This document shows, piece after piece, positions 43,901-51,666 of a stretch of 64,000 nucleotides of DNA. Each line of letters opens with the position of its first letter. The stretch's first letter is position 1. The notes under the pieces were generated by a model. That model worked only from the letters and a program-made list of their open reading frames with translations. It was not told the origin of the DNA and searched no databases. The position numbers and the translations under genes are program-made. Source of the DNA: Azophilus sp965199705 (lineage in GTDB: Bacteria; Pseudomonadota; Gammaproteobacteria; Pseudomonadales; Azotimanducaceae); contig OZ241359.1 in the NCBI GenBank assembly GCA_965199705.1, positions 1,922,001 through 1,986,000 of the forward strand. Reading direction: 5' to 3'.

Positions 43901-44667
43901 ACGCCCTGGTCGGCGCCAGCGCCCGCAGCCTGTACTCGGACGCCTGCGACCTGTTGCGGGAACTCGCTGCGAGCCACGCGCTTGAAGCCATTGCCGCAAT
44001 CGGGATCTGGCCCTGCCGACGCGAGGAGCCGGACGACATCCGCCTGTTTTGCAGTGATGCGCGCAAGGAAACACTGGCGGTCACCCGTCATCTGCGCCAG
44101 CAGCGCCGACAACCGATTGGCAAGCCGAACCTCTGCCTGGCTGATTTCATTTCGCCGGAGGCCGACTATCTGGGAGGATTTGCGGTCACTGCCGGCCTCG
44201 GCATGGAGGCTGCCCTTGCCGCCCGACCCGACGACGACTATGCCGCGATAATGGTCAAGGCGCTCGCGGACCGGCTTGCTGAAGCCGCCGCCGAATACTG
44301 CCATGAATGGGTCAGGCGCGAGCTCTGGGGCTATGCGGCGGATGAAACCCTGAACAAGGACGCGCTGATTGCAGAGCGCTACCAGGGTATTCGTCCGGCG
44401 CCGGGCTACCCGGCCTGCCCGGATCATACGGAGAAGGGCCTGCTGTTCAACCTGCTCGACCCGGACGGCAAGACCGGCATTCGCCTCACCGAGCACTACG
44501 CCATGACGCCTGCTGCTTCGGTCGCCGGCTGGTATCTGGCGCATCCCGAGGCCCGCTATTTCGGCATCGGCAAGATCGGTTCGGATCAACTCACCGACTA
44601 CGCTGCGCGCAAGGGCTGGTCTGAGGATGAGGCCAGACGCTGGTTGCGTCCATTGCTGCTCGATTGA
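40999..44667 (+). CDS. metH: Cobalamin-dependent methionine synthase
   Basis: A 1222-residue protein, matching the ~1227 of Escherichia coli MetH and containing all four modules. The homocysteine domain has the zinc cysteines (GFNCALGAE; GGCCGTGPEHI). The folate domain opens FVNIGERTNVTGSARF. The cobalamin domain has the His ligand motif DVHDIGKNIVGVVL. The activation domain holds the SAM-binding YFGIGKIGSDQLTDY. It methylates homocysteine using methyl-tetrahydrofolate and B12. It stands alone between the TonB receptor and the MoxR operon. The ATG at 40999 begins a normal N-terminus (ILDGAYGTLLQ follows). Confidence 0.97.
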   Translation: MSARSLSDLLRTRIAILDGAYGTLLQAEGLTEADYRGKLLGDDALAQAGNQDLLCLTQPNLILDLHRRYLAAGADIIKTNSFNATDISQAHYGLGERVADINRAAAELARRAADEASTPEWPRFAAGVIGPTNKTASLSPSVEDPGARDITFPDLAQSYQEAAIALIDGGAQLILIETVFDTLNAKAAVLAARQAMQARRRPLPLFISGTITDASGRTLSGQTAEAFWISLAHARPAAIGFNCALGAEQLRPHVLALARTADTCVSAHPNAGLPNALGGYDQTPDDMAEALGEFADAGLVNIVGGCCGTGPEHIAAIREAVAGKPPRSLPSARAGLGLSGLEPLVIDDDALFVNIGERTNVTGSARFARLIRADDFESAVEVARQQVAAGAQIIDVNMDEGMLDAEAAMVRFLNLIGAEPDIARVPVMIDSSRFEVVEAGLQCVQGKAVVNSLSLKEGAEALVDAARRCRQHGAAIVVMAFDESGQADTLARKRSVCARSYETLTRDAEVPPGDLIFDPNIFAIGTGIEAHRNYGPDFIEACRWIRGHLPGTHTSGGVSNISFAFRGNNPLREAVHGVFLYHAIRAGLSMGIVNAGQLGQYDSLPAHLKERVEDLVLNRRSDATERLMAVAHEFTGEAASESQADAAWRERPVAERLAHALVHGISTHIIEDTEIARCAAEKPIEVIEGPLMAGMNQVGDRFGAGKMFLPQVVKSARVMKQAVAHLTPFIEAEKARAQHASAGDGTRGTIVMATVKGDVHDIGKNIVGVVLQCNNFRVVDLGVMVPAEQILDKARELNADLIGLSGLITPSLDEMTQAASEMQRQGFRLPLLIGGATTSKAHTAVKIEPQYSNGAVAYVPDASRAVSVAQSLVTTGSRDQLATNLREEYAAIRARHESRDQQTRLLGLGAARRNRLQLDWSSHQAPRPAMIGVRVSALDLDVLIPYIDWTPFFLTWELAGKYPAILDDALVGASARSLYSDACDLLRELAASHALEAIAAIGIWPCRREEPDDIRLFCSDARKETLAVTRHLRQQRRQPIGKPNLCLADFISPEADYLGGFAVTAGLGMEAALAARPDDDYAAIMVKALADRLAEAAAEYCHEWVRRELWGYAADETLNKDALIAERYQGIRPAPGYPACPDHTEKGLLFNLLDPDGKTGIRLTEHYAMTPAASVAGWYLAHPEARYFGIGKIGSDQLTDYAARKGWSEDEARRWLRPLLLD

Positions 44668-44722
44668 CGCGCACAGAACCGTAGAATGCAACTTTTCCGG
44701 CAATCATCAATCCAACTATCCC

Positions 44723-45736
44723 ATGACCCGATACAGCACCGGCGCCTCTCCGTATCCAGTCACTCCGGCGCAGGCCGAAGATCAGGTTCTCGGCGACGTT
44801 CAAGCGGTTTCAGACTGGCTGGCAGAACGCATCATCGGCCAGGGCGAGCTCCTGCAACGCTTGCTGATGGCCCTGCTGTGCGGCGGCCACCTGCTGGTGG
44901 AAGGGCCGCCTGGTCTGGCCAAGACGCGCGCCATCAAGGAGTTGGCCGGCGCTGTTGAAGGCGATTTTCATCGCATCCAGTTCACCCCGGACCTGCTGCC
45001 GAGCGACGTCACCGGCACCGAGGTGTTTCGCCCGGAAGACGGCTCCTTTCGCTTTCAGCCTGGGCCAGTGTTCCACAACCTGCTGCTGGCTGACGAGATC
45101 AACCGGGCGCCCGCCAAGGTGCAGTCGGCGCTCCTCGAAGCCATGGCCGAACATCAGGTAAGCGTCGGTCGCGAGACCTTCCCGCTGCCCGATCTGTTTC
45201 TGGTGATGGCGACGCAGAATCCCATTGAACAGGAAGGCACCTATCCGCTGCCGGAAGCGCAGCTCGACCGGTTCCTGATGCACCTGATGGTACGCTACCC
45301 GGACGATGCCGCGGAAGGCGCCATCCTGCAACTGGCCCGCCAGGAAGCCGCCGAGCCGGAAGCGCCGGTGACAGCGCCAGTGCAGCTACGCCAAGCCACC
45401 GTTTTCCAGGCGCGAAAAGCCTTGCTCGCACTGCACATGGCAGAACCGGTCGAGCGCTACATCGTGGCCCTGGTGATCGGCTCGCGTGAACCAACCGGCG
45501 AGCTGGCGCAGTGGATCGAGTATGGCGCAAGCCCGAGGGGCACAATTGCCCTGGATCAATGCAGCCGGGCGCTGGCCTGGCTGGAAGGTCGGAACTTCGT
45601 CACCCCAGACGACGTCCAGCGCGTGGCGCATGATGTGCTGCGTCATCGACTGGTGCTGTCCTTTGAAGCGGAGGCGAGTGGCGTCACCCAGGATGCCGCC
45701 GTGGACGCCCTGATTCGACAGGTTGCCGTTCCCTGA
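44723..45736 (+). CDS. MoxR-family AAA+ ATPase
   Basis: A 337-residue MoxR ATPase. Walker A is LVEGPPGLAKTRAIKELAG, Walker B LLLADEINRAPAKVQSALLE, with sensor region LVMATQNPIEQEGTYPLPEAQ. It is the first gene of a tight operon with a DUF58 protein and von Willebrand factor A proteins, the standard MoxR/Bat arrangement, in which it is thought to act as a chaperone-like motor. The ATG at 44723 is chosen over a longer frame. The DUF58 gene begins 2 bp after its stop. Confidence 0.93.
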   Translation: MTRYSTGASPYPVTPAQAEDQVLGDVQAVSDWLAERIIGQGELLQRLLMALLCGGHLLVEGPPGLAKTRAIKELAGAVEGDFHRIQFTPDLLPSDVTGTEVFRPEDGSFRFQPGPVFHNLLLADEINRAPAKVQSALLEAMAEHQVSVGRETFPLPDLFLVMATQNPIEQEGTYPLPEAQLDRFLMHLMVRYPDDAAEGAILQLARQEAAEPEAPVTAPVQLRQATVFQARKALLALHMAEPVERYIVALVIGSREPTGELAQWIEYGASPRGTIALDQCSRALAWLEGRNFVTPDDVQRVAHDVLRHRLVLSFEAEASGVTQDAAVDALIRQVAVP

Positions 45737-45738
45737 GC

Positions 45739-46656
45739 ATGGCGGCAGGCAGGCGTCGGCCAGCGCTCACGGGCGTCCAGGTTACTCTGGATGATCTGCT
45801 CGGCCTGCGCTTCGCACACCGTCAAGCCGAATCACCGCGCAGCAGGCCGCGAAGTCTGCGCGCCGGCGTGCGCCTGTCGCGGCAGCGCGGCAGGGGCGTG
45901 GATTTCAGCGAAGTGCGCCCCTATCAACCCGGCGACGATGTGCGCACCATCGAGTGGCGCGTTACCGCGCGCAAGAACCGGGTGCATACCAAGGTGTTTC
46001 GGGAAGAGCGTGAGCGCCCGGTGCTGGTGGTCGTGGATCAGACGCAAAGCCTCTACTTCGGCAGCCGCTTGCGCCTGAAATCCGTTGCCGCGGCGGAACT
46101 CGGCGCGCGGCTTGCCTGGCGCGCTCTGGCGGCAGGCGACCGGGTCGGCGGCCTGGTGATCGGCAATGCTGCCGTCCACGCGCACAAGCCCAAGCGCAGC
46201 GTCAAGGCCGTGGCTCGGCTGATGGCCGATCTGGCGATGCAAAATCAGTCGCTGCAGCGCGACAGCCGGCTGGCCGAGGGTCGGCACTATGCGGACGGCC
46301 TGCTGAGCATCCGCCGCCTGGCGCCCACCGGCTTGCAGATCTGGCTGGTCTCGGATTTTCTGACCGCGCCGGAAGCTTGGCAGGATGCCGTGCGCGCCCT
46401 CGCCTGGCGCAACAACCTGACGCTGCTCGCTCTGGCCGACCCTCTGGAACAGCATCTGCCGCCGCCAGGACGCTACGCGGTCACCGATGGCCGCTCACGT
46501 TTGCAGTTCCATGCTGGCAGCGCCTCGCTTCGACGCGCCTATTCCGCACGCTTCGAAGCCCGGCAACAGGCCCTGGCAAGTCTCTGCGCCACGCATGCCG
46601 TCCGCCATCTTCGGCTCGCCAGCGACAATGCAGACACCTATCTGCCACCCGCCTGA
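45739..46656 (+). CDS. DUF58 domain protein
   Basis: A 305-residue protein with the DUF58 signature RGRGVDFSEVRPYQPGDDVRTIEWRV (read in pieces: GVDFSEVRPYQPGDDVR, then IEWRVTARKN). The C-terminal half resembles a von Willebrand A fold with VVVDQTQSLYFG. No transmembrane helix is evident. It is second in the MoxR/Bat operon, where DUF58 proteins are invariable partners of the ATPase. Confidence 0.9.
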   Translation: MAAGRRRPALTGVQVTLDDLLGLRFAHRQAESPRSRPRSLRAGVRLSRQRGRGVDFSEVRPYQPGDDVRTIEWRVTARKNRVHTKVFREERERPVLVVVDQTQSLYFGSRLRLKSVAAAELGARLAWRALAAGDRVGGLVIGNAAVHAHKPKRSVKAVARLMADLAMQNQSLQRDSRLAEGRHYADGLLSIRRLAPTGLQIWLVSDFLTAPEAWQDAVRALAWRNNLTLLALADPLEQHLPPPGRYAVTDGRSRLQFHAGSASLRRAYSARFEARQQALASLCATHAVRHLRLASDNADTYLPPA

Positions 46657-46669
46657 GCCTGGCCAAGTC

Positions 46670-47191
46670 ATGAATCCTGCCCAGCACCCGCTCCTCGAAC
46701 AGTTACGTGACATACATCTGCCACCGGCGCCCGGCTGGTGGCCGCCGGCGCCCGGTTGGTGGTTGCTTGCCGCCGCTTGTCTCGGCGTCCTGCTGTGGGC
46801 GCTCTCGCGCACCTGGCTGCGTTGGCGGGCGCTGCGTCCGGCGCGCGAAGCGACCCGCCTCTTCCGCCAGGCGAGACTGGCGCTGGCGGCAGAAACGGTA
46901 ACCGCCGAAAGCTGGCTGCATCAGGTCAATGATCTCCTGAAACGCCTGGCAGTGCACGGTCTGGGCGATACCCATATCGCCACTGCCTGGGATGCGGACT
47001 GGCTGCGCTATCTGGATGCGCGATACGGTCAGCCCGCGTTTTCGCGCGGGATTGGCCGATGCCTCGGCGAAGCGCGTTTTCACCCCGACCCGAACCTGGA
47101 TCCGGCACTCGTGGATCACCTGATCAGCCGTTTTCTGGCCCGCGAGCGACGCCGCTTCTGGCGTTTCGGAAACCCGAGCGCAAACGCATGA
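46670..47191 (+). CDS. DUF4381 membrane-anchored protein
   Basis: A 173-residue protein with one helix (about residues 30-47, WWLLAAACLGVLLWALS) after a short N-terminal segment containing a tandem PPAPGWW repeat. The rest is a basic cytoplasmic or periplasmic helical domain. This small protein normally sits between the DUF58 and VWA genes of such operons. The stop overlaps the next start by 4 bp. The role is structural by inference only. Confidence 0.8.
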   Translation: MNPAQHPLLEQLRDIHLPPAPGWWPPAPGWWLLAAACLGVLLWALSRTWLRWRALRPAREATRLFRQARLALAAETVTAESWLHQVNDLLKRLAVHGLGDTHIATAWDADWLRYLDARYGQPAFSRGIGRCLGEARFHPDPNLDPALVDHLISRFLARERRRFWRFGNPSANA

Positions 47192-48183
47192 TCGAGTGGG
47201 TCTGGCCTGCCTTCTTCCTGCTTGCGCCCCTGCCCTGGCTGGCGCGGCGCTGGCTCAGGCCGGTTGCGCAGCGGCAGACGGCATTGACCGTGCCGGATCT
47301 CGACGCCTTTCTGACAGGCACGGAAACCGCTCGGGGCCTGACGCCGGGCAGGCCGCCCTGGCGTCTGGCGCTGCTGTGGCTTGCCTGGCTGACCCTGCTT
47401 GCCGCCGCTGCGCGCCCGCAATGGACAGGCGACCCGGTGGCGCTGCCGGCAAGCGGTCGGGACCTGCTCATGGCTGTGGACATCTCTGGCAGCATGGGCA
47501 CGGAAGACATGGAAATCGAAGGCCGCCGGGTCGATCGTCTGACAGCCGTCAAGCAGGTGGTTTCACAATTCATCGAAGCACGGGCAGGCGATCGCGTGGG
47601 CCTGATCCTGTTCGGCAGCAACGCCTATCTGCAAGCCCCCCTGACCTTCGACCTCACCAGCGTCGAGCGGCTGCTGCTCGAAGCGCCGGTCGGCATTGCC
47701 GGCGGCAAGACGGCTATCGGCGACGCCATAGGCCTCGCAGTCAAGCGGCTTCGGGAAAGGCCGGAGGGCGACCGGGTGTTGATACTCCTGACCGATGGCG
47801 CCCACAACATCGGCGAAGTGACGCCGAGACAGGCTGCGCGACTGGCGGCGGATTCCGGCATTCGCATCTATACGCTGGGCGTCGGCGCCGACGAAATGCC
47901 TGCGCCCGGCCTCTTCGGCATCTTCGGATCACGCACCGTCAACCCCTCTGCCGACCTGGACGAACAGACGCTGGTGGACATCGCCGACATCACCGACGGG
48001 CGTTACTTCCGGGCCCGCAACACCGAGAGTCTTCGGGAAATCTATACGCTCATCGACGCCATGGAGCCGGTGGCCCAGGATCCCGAAACCTGGCGTCCGG
48101 TTTCCGCCTTGTTCCATTGGCCACTGGCACTGGCCTGGCTGGTCACTTGCAGCCTGCTGCTCTCTCGGCTTGGGCGCTTGTAA
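47188..48183 (+). CDS. BatA-like von Willebrand factor A protein
   Basis: A 331-residue protein with an N-terminal helix pair, then a VWA domain carrying the MIDAS motif DISGSMGTEDM and ILLTDGAHNIGEV, and a C-terminal helix (LALAWLVTCSLLLS). This is the BatA layout: the VWA domain faces the periplasm between two membrane helices. It starts within the DUF4381 stop (ATGA) and ends in TAATG with BatB, so translation is coupled throughout. Confidence 0.9.
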   Translation: MIEWVWPAFFLLAPLPWLARRWLRPVAQRQTALTVPDLDAFLTGTETARGLTPGRPPWRLALLWLAWLTLLAAAARPQWTGDPVALPASGRDLLMAVDISGSMGTEDMEIEGRRVDRLTAVKQVVSQFIEARAGDRVGLILFGSNAYLQAPLTFDLTSVERLLLEAPVGIAGGKTAIGDAIGLAVKRLRERPEGDRVLILLTDGAHNIGEVTPRQAARLAADSGIRIYTLGVGADEMPAPGLFGIFGSRTVNPSADLDEQTLVDIADITDGRYFRARNTESLREIYTLIDAMEPVAQDPETWRPVSALFHWPLALAWLVTCSLLLSRLGRL

Positions 48184-49979
48184 TGGATCAAGTTATCGCT
48201 GCCCTGGCAGACTTTCACTTTGTTCGACCAGCCTGGCTGTCGGGTTTGCTGCCGGCCATCGCCCTGCCGATCTGGTGGGCGCGCCGCCAGCGCAGTGGCT
48301 CGCAATGGGCGCAGGTGATCGATCCGAACCTGCAATCGGCGCTTCTGGAGCCAGCGCGTCAGGGCCGCCGACCGCCGCTTCCGGCGGCGCTGACTGCCTC
48401 TGCCCTGCTGATCGCCGTGCTTGGCCTCGCCGGCCCAGCCTGGCAAAGGCTGCCACAGCCGGTGGAGCAGAAACGCGATGCCCTGGTGATACTTTTTGAT
48501 CTTTCTCTGTCCATGTACGCCCGCGACCTGACGCCGGATCGTCTGACCAGGGCGAGACGTGAAATCACCGATCTGCTGCGGCTGCGCGACGAAGGACTGA
48601 CCGCACTTGTGGCCTATGCCGGCGATGCGCATGTGGTCGCGCCATTGACCGACGATACGCGCACCATCGAGAATCTGCTCTCTGCCCTGGCGCCAGGCAT
48701 GATGCCGGTGTTCGGCAGCAAGCCGGGCGAGGCTCTGGCGCTGGCGCGGGAACTGTTCGAGAACGCCCGTCAGACGCAGGGCCGCCTGCTGCTGGTGACT
48801 GACGGCATCGAGACCATCGGCCAGGTCACCGAACACTGTCAGCGACGCTTTCCACTGTCGATCCTCGGCGTCGGCAGCCCCACCGGCGCCCGCATACCGC
48901 TCGATTTCGCCGATCAGCCAGGCCGGGTCTTGCATACGGCGTCCGGCGCGCCTGTCGAAGTGCGGCTGGACGCAGAGCGTCTGGCGACGGTGGCGGAACT
49001 CTGTCACGGGCGCTACCGCACCAGCGAGCTCGGCGACTCGGATATCGCCTGGCTCAGCAGCACCAGGCTTCCCGGCGAGAGCGAACGGAAAACGCTTGAG
49101 CGAGAGTTCGACGTCTGGTTCGACTACGGTTGGTGGGCCGCAATCCTGTTGCTGCCCCTGGCGCTGCTCGGTTTTCGCAAGGGATTGCTGCTGCCCTGCC
49201 TGATCCTGCTGATTGCGCCGCCAGCGCAGGCTGACTGGTGGGACGACCTCTGGCGGCGGCCGGACCAGCAGGGTCACAGGGCGCTCACCGAAGATCAGCC
49301 CGCCGAGGCAGCCGAGTTGTTTGAAGACCCGGCCTGGCGATCTGCGGCAGTCTATCGACAGGGCGACTATGCGGCGGCGGCCGAGGGCTGGCGCGGTGGC
49401 GACCTCGATGCAAACTACAACCTTGGCAATGCGCTGGCGCATCTCGGCGATTACGCTGGCGCCATCGACGCCTATACGCGGGTGCTCGACGCCCGGCCAG
49501 AGCATGCGGACGCCGCTGCCAACAAGGCGCTGGTGGCTCAGTTACTGGAAGAACAGGAAGCGCAACAGTCGGCGCAGTCGGAAAGCGGCGAGCAGCAGGC
49601 ATCGGACGAATCTTCAGAACAAGCCGGCAGCGGATCGTCCGCTCCGGATTCGACGGCTGCCGAGCAGCCGGAGGAGACCGCCGGCAACCCGGACGATCAG
49701 AACACGGACGCCAGCGGCCAGGAGACAGCCGAGCAGGAGGCGACGCCAGAACAAGCATCCGCCCAGGTTGAACAGGCAGCAGAAGCGCCGCCGCCGGAGC
49801 CGAGCCAGAGCCCGGAGGCGGACGCCGAGGCCGAGCGGCAGGCGCAAGCCACCGAACAATGGCTGCGCCGGGTACCGGATGATCCCGGCGGCCTGTTGCG
49901 CCGCAAGTTCCAGTACGAAACCAATCAGCGACGGCGGCAGGGTGAATACCAGAACCGCCAGGATGAGCAGATCTGGTGA
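48183..49979 (+). CDS. BatB-BatC fusion: VWA domain plus TPR and acidic linker
   Basis: A 598-residue protein. A VWA domain with MIDAS-like DLSLSMYARD follows N-terminal helices (LSGLLPAIALPIWW; LTASALLIAVLGLAG). Two helices (WWAAILLLPLALLGF; LLPCLILLIAPPAQA) lead to TPR-like repeats (RSAAVYRQGDYAAAAEGWRG; ANYNLGNALAHLGDYAGAID) and a long Glu/Gln/Ser/Ala-rich acidic tail. BatB and BatC are separate in many species; here they are one chain. Its start overlaps the BatA stop by 1 bp, and its stop overlaps the BatD start. Confidence 0.88.
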   Translation: MDQVIAALADFHFVRPAWLSGLLPAIALPIWWARRQRSGSQWAQVIDPNLQSALLEPARQGRRPPLPAALTASALLIAVLGLAGPAWQRLPQPVEQKRDALVILFDLSLSMYARDLTPDRLTRARREITDLLRLRDEGLTALVAYAGDAHVVAPLTDDTRTIENLLSALAPGMMPVFGSKPGEALALARELFENARQTQGRLLLVTDGIETIGQVTEHCQRRFPLSILGVGSPTGARIPLDFADQPGRVLHTASGAPVEVRLDAERLATVAELCHGRYRTSELGDSDIAWLSSTRLPGESERKTLEREFDVWFDYGWWAAILLLPLALLGFRKGLLLPCLILLIAPPAQADWWDDLWRRPDQQGHRALTEDQPAEAAELFEDPAWRSAAVYRQGDYAAAAEGWRGGDLDANYNLGNALAHLGDYAGAIDAYTRVLDARPEHADAAANKALVAQLLEEQEAQQSAQSESGEQQASDESSEQAGSGSSAPDSTAAEQPEETAGNPDDQNTDASGQETAEQEATPEQASAQVEQAAEAPPPEPSQSPEADAEAERQAQATEQWLRRVPDDPGGLLRRKFQYETNQRRRQGEYQNRQDEQIW

Positions 49980-51646
49980 GCCGGTCGATCTTCCGGTCCC
50001 TCGGCGCGGCCTGCGGGCTTCTGCTCTGGCTGGCGCCAGCGCCGGGTCTTGGCGCCATCAGTGCCCGGATCGAACCGCCGGTAATAGACGAACTCGACAT
50101 GGCCCGCCTGATCCTGCGCATCGACGGCAGCGCATCCGCCGGCGATCTGGACCTGAGCCCTCTGGCGGCGTCGTTCGAGGTCGTCAACACCCAATCGAGC
50201 ACCCAGATCAGCCTCATCAATGGCCGGATGCAGCAATCCGTCGAGTACAGCATCCTCTTGCGACCCAAACAGACAGGCCGTCTGACCATACCGCCGCTAC
50301 AAACCGACGCCGGCAGCAGCCAAGCCCTGCAGCTGGAGGTGCGGCCGCTGACGCAGGCAGACCGGCAAGCCGTGAACGAGATAATGGTCATGGAGTCGGA
50401 GGCAACGCCGGATCCATCCTGGGTGCAGGCACAGCTGATCTTCACCCGGCGTTTGTTGCACGCGCCAGGCGCGCAGATCCATGGCGACCTGCCGGGGCCG
50501 CCGAGCCTGCCGGATGCGCTGGTCACACCGCTCGGCGAGGCGCAAGCGACAACGGCCAACCGGCATGGTCGATCCTGGCAGGCGGTGGAGCAGCGCTACG
50601 CCATCCAGCCACGACAAGCGGGGAGGCTGATTCTGCCTGCAGAATCGGTTACCGCCGCAATGCAACTGCCCGGGCGTGGCAATCGACGGGCCGGGGTGCC
50701 GATCACAAGTCAGCCGGTCGCAGTCGAGATATTGCCGATTCCCGATGCTTACCCAACCAGCCAGCCTTGGCTGCCCGTACAGGCGCTCACGATCTCCGAA
50801 GCCTGGCAACCGAACCCGCCTGTATTCATGGTCGGAGAACCCTTGACCCGAACGCTGACAATCAATGTCGAGGGTAACAACGCCGCCGCCATTCCACCGA
50901 TCGGGGGCCAGCCGGCAGAGTCGGTATTCAAGGTCTATCCAGAGCCTGTGCGGATGCAGGACACGCCGGCGCGCGCCGGCCTGCAAAGCCTGCGCGAGGA
51001 ACGGCGAACGATCATTCCCATCCTGCCAGGCAAGGCCAGCCTGCCGGCAGTTTCGATCACCTGGTGGGACACGGGCAGCGGCCAGGTTCGCGTGGCTCGG
51101 CTACCGGAGCGCCGCGTGCAGATCGGCGGGCAAGCGCCGGAATCGGCGCCGATGCCGGACGCCGGGATCGGATCTTCAGAGGTCGCAACACAAGCCACGA
51201 CGCCCGCCGCGGGTGCGGGCGGCATCGTCCGGGTGGGACTGGCAATCCTTCTCGCGCTGGCGATCGGTTTGCTGATCGGTCTCAAGGTCAGGCGCCGACA
51301 GAGGCCGCGCCGCACCGACTCGGAACCAGCAACAGTCGATGCCGAAGCGGCCTGGCAGAGTCTTCGTCAGGCTTGCCGGCAAGAGAATCTCGACGCCATG
51401 CGCAGCGCCTGGCTCGCCTATCTGGATACCCTTTGGGGCACATCGCCCGGCGAGACCCTGGCCCGCATCAAGGCATCACCCGAGGCCTCGAATCTGCTGG
51501 ACCGATTGAATCGCGCACTCTACGCAGCCGCCGGTCAGACCAACCTGAATGGCGCTGATCTGCTGGCCGAAACCCGCGAGTTGATTGAGCGTCAGACGCA
51601 GGCGGCAGAGTCAACGCTGCCGCCGTTGCATGGCAAACCAGCCTGA
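49976..51646 (+). CDS. BatD-like periplasmic/membrane protein
   Basis: A 556-residue protein. It begins with a signal peptide (SIFRSLGAACGLLLWLAPAP), followed by beta-rich repeats typical of BatD (ISARIEPPVIDELDMARLIL, SLINGRMQQSVEYSILLRPKQ) and a helix near 435-455 (LAILLALAIGLLIGLK), then a cytoplasmic helical tail. GTG at 49976 overlaps the BatB-BatC stop (GTGA). It closes the operon; pepN lies convergent 20 bp beyond. The family is linked to stress tolerance and envelope integrity, but the mechanism is unknown. Confidence 0.88.
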   Translation: MSRSIFRSLGAACGLLLWLAPAPGLGAISARIEPPVIDELDMARLILRIDGSASAGDLDLSPLAASFEVVNTQSSTQISLINGRMQQSVEYSILLRPKQTGRLTIPPLQTDAGSSQALQLEVRPLTQADRQAVNEIMVMESEATPDPSWVQAQLIFTRRLLHAPGAQIHGDLPGPPSLPDALVTPLGEAQATTANRHGRSWQAVEQRYAIQPRQAGRLILPAESVTAAMQLPGRGNRRAGVPITSQPVAVEILPIPDAYPTSQPWLPVQALTISEAWQPNPPVFMVGEPLTRTLTINVEGNNAAAIPPIGGQPAESVFKVYPEPVRMQDTPARAGLQSLREERRTIIPILPGKASLPAVSITWWDTGSGQVRVARLPERRVQIGGQAPESAPMPDAGIGSSEVATQATTPAAGAGGIVRVGLAILLALAIGLLIGLKVRRRQRPRRTDSEPATVDAEAAWQSLRQACRQENLDAMRSAWLAYLDTLWGTSPGETLARIKASPEASNLLDRLNRALYAAAGQTNLNGADLLAETRELIERQTQAAESTLPPLHGKPA

Positions 51647-51666
51647 CGCAGGCAGACGCCCACCTG

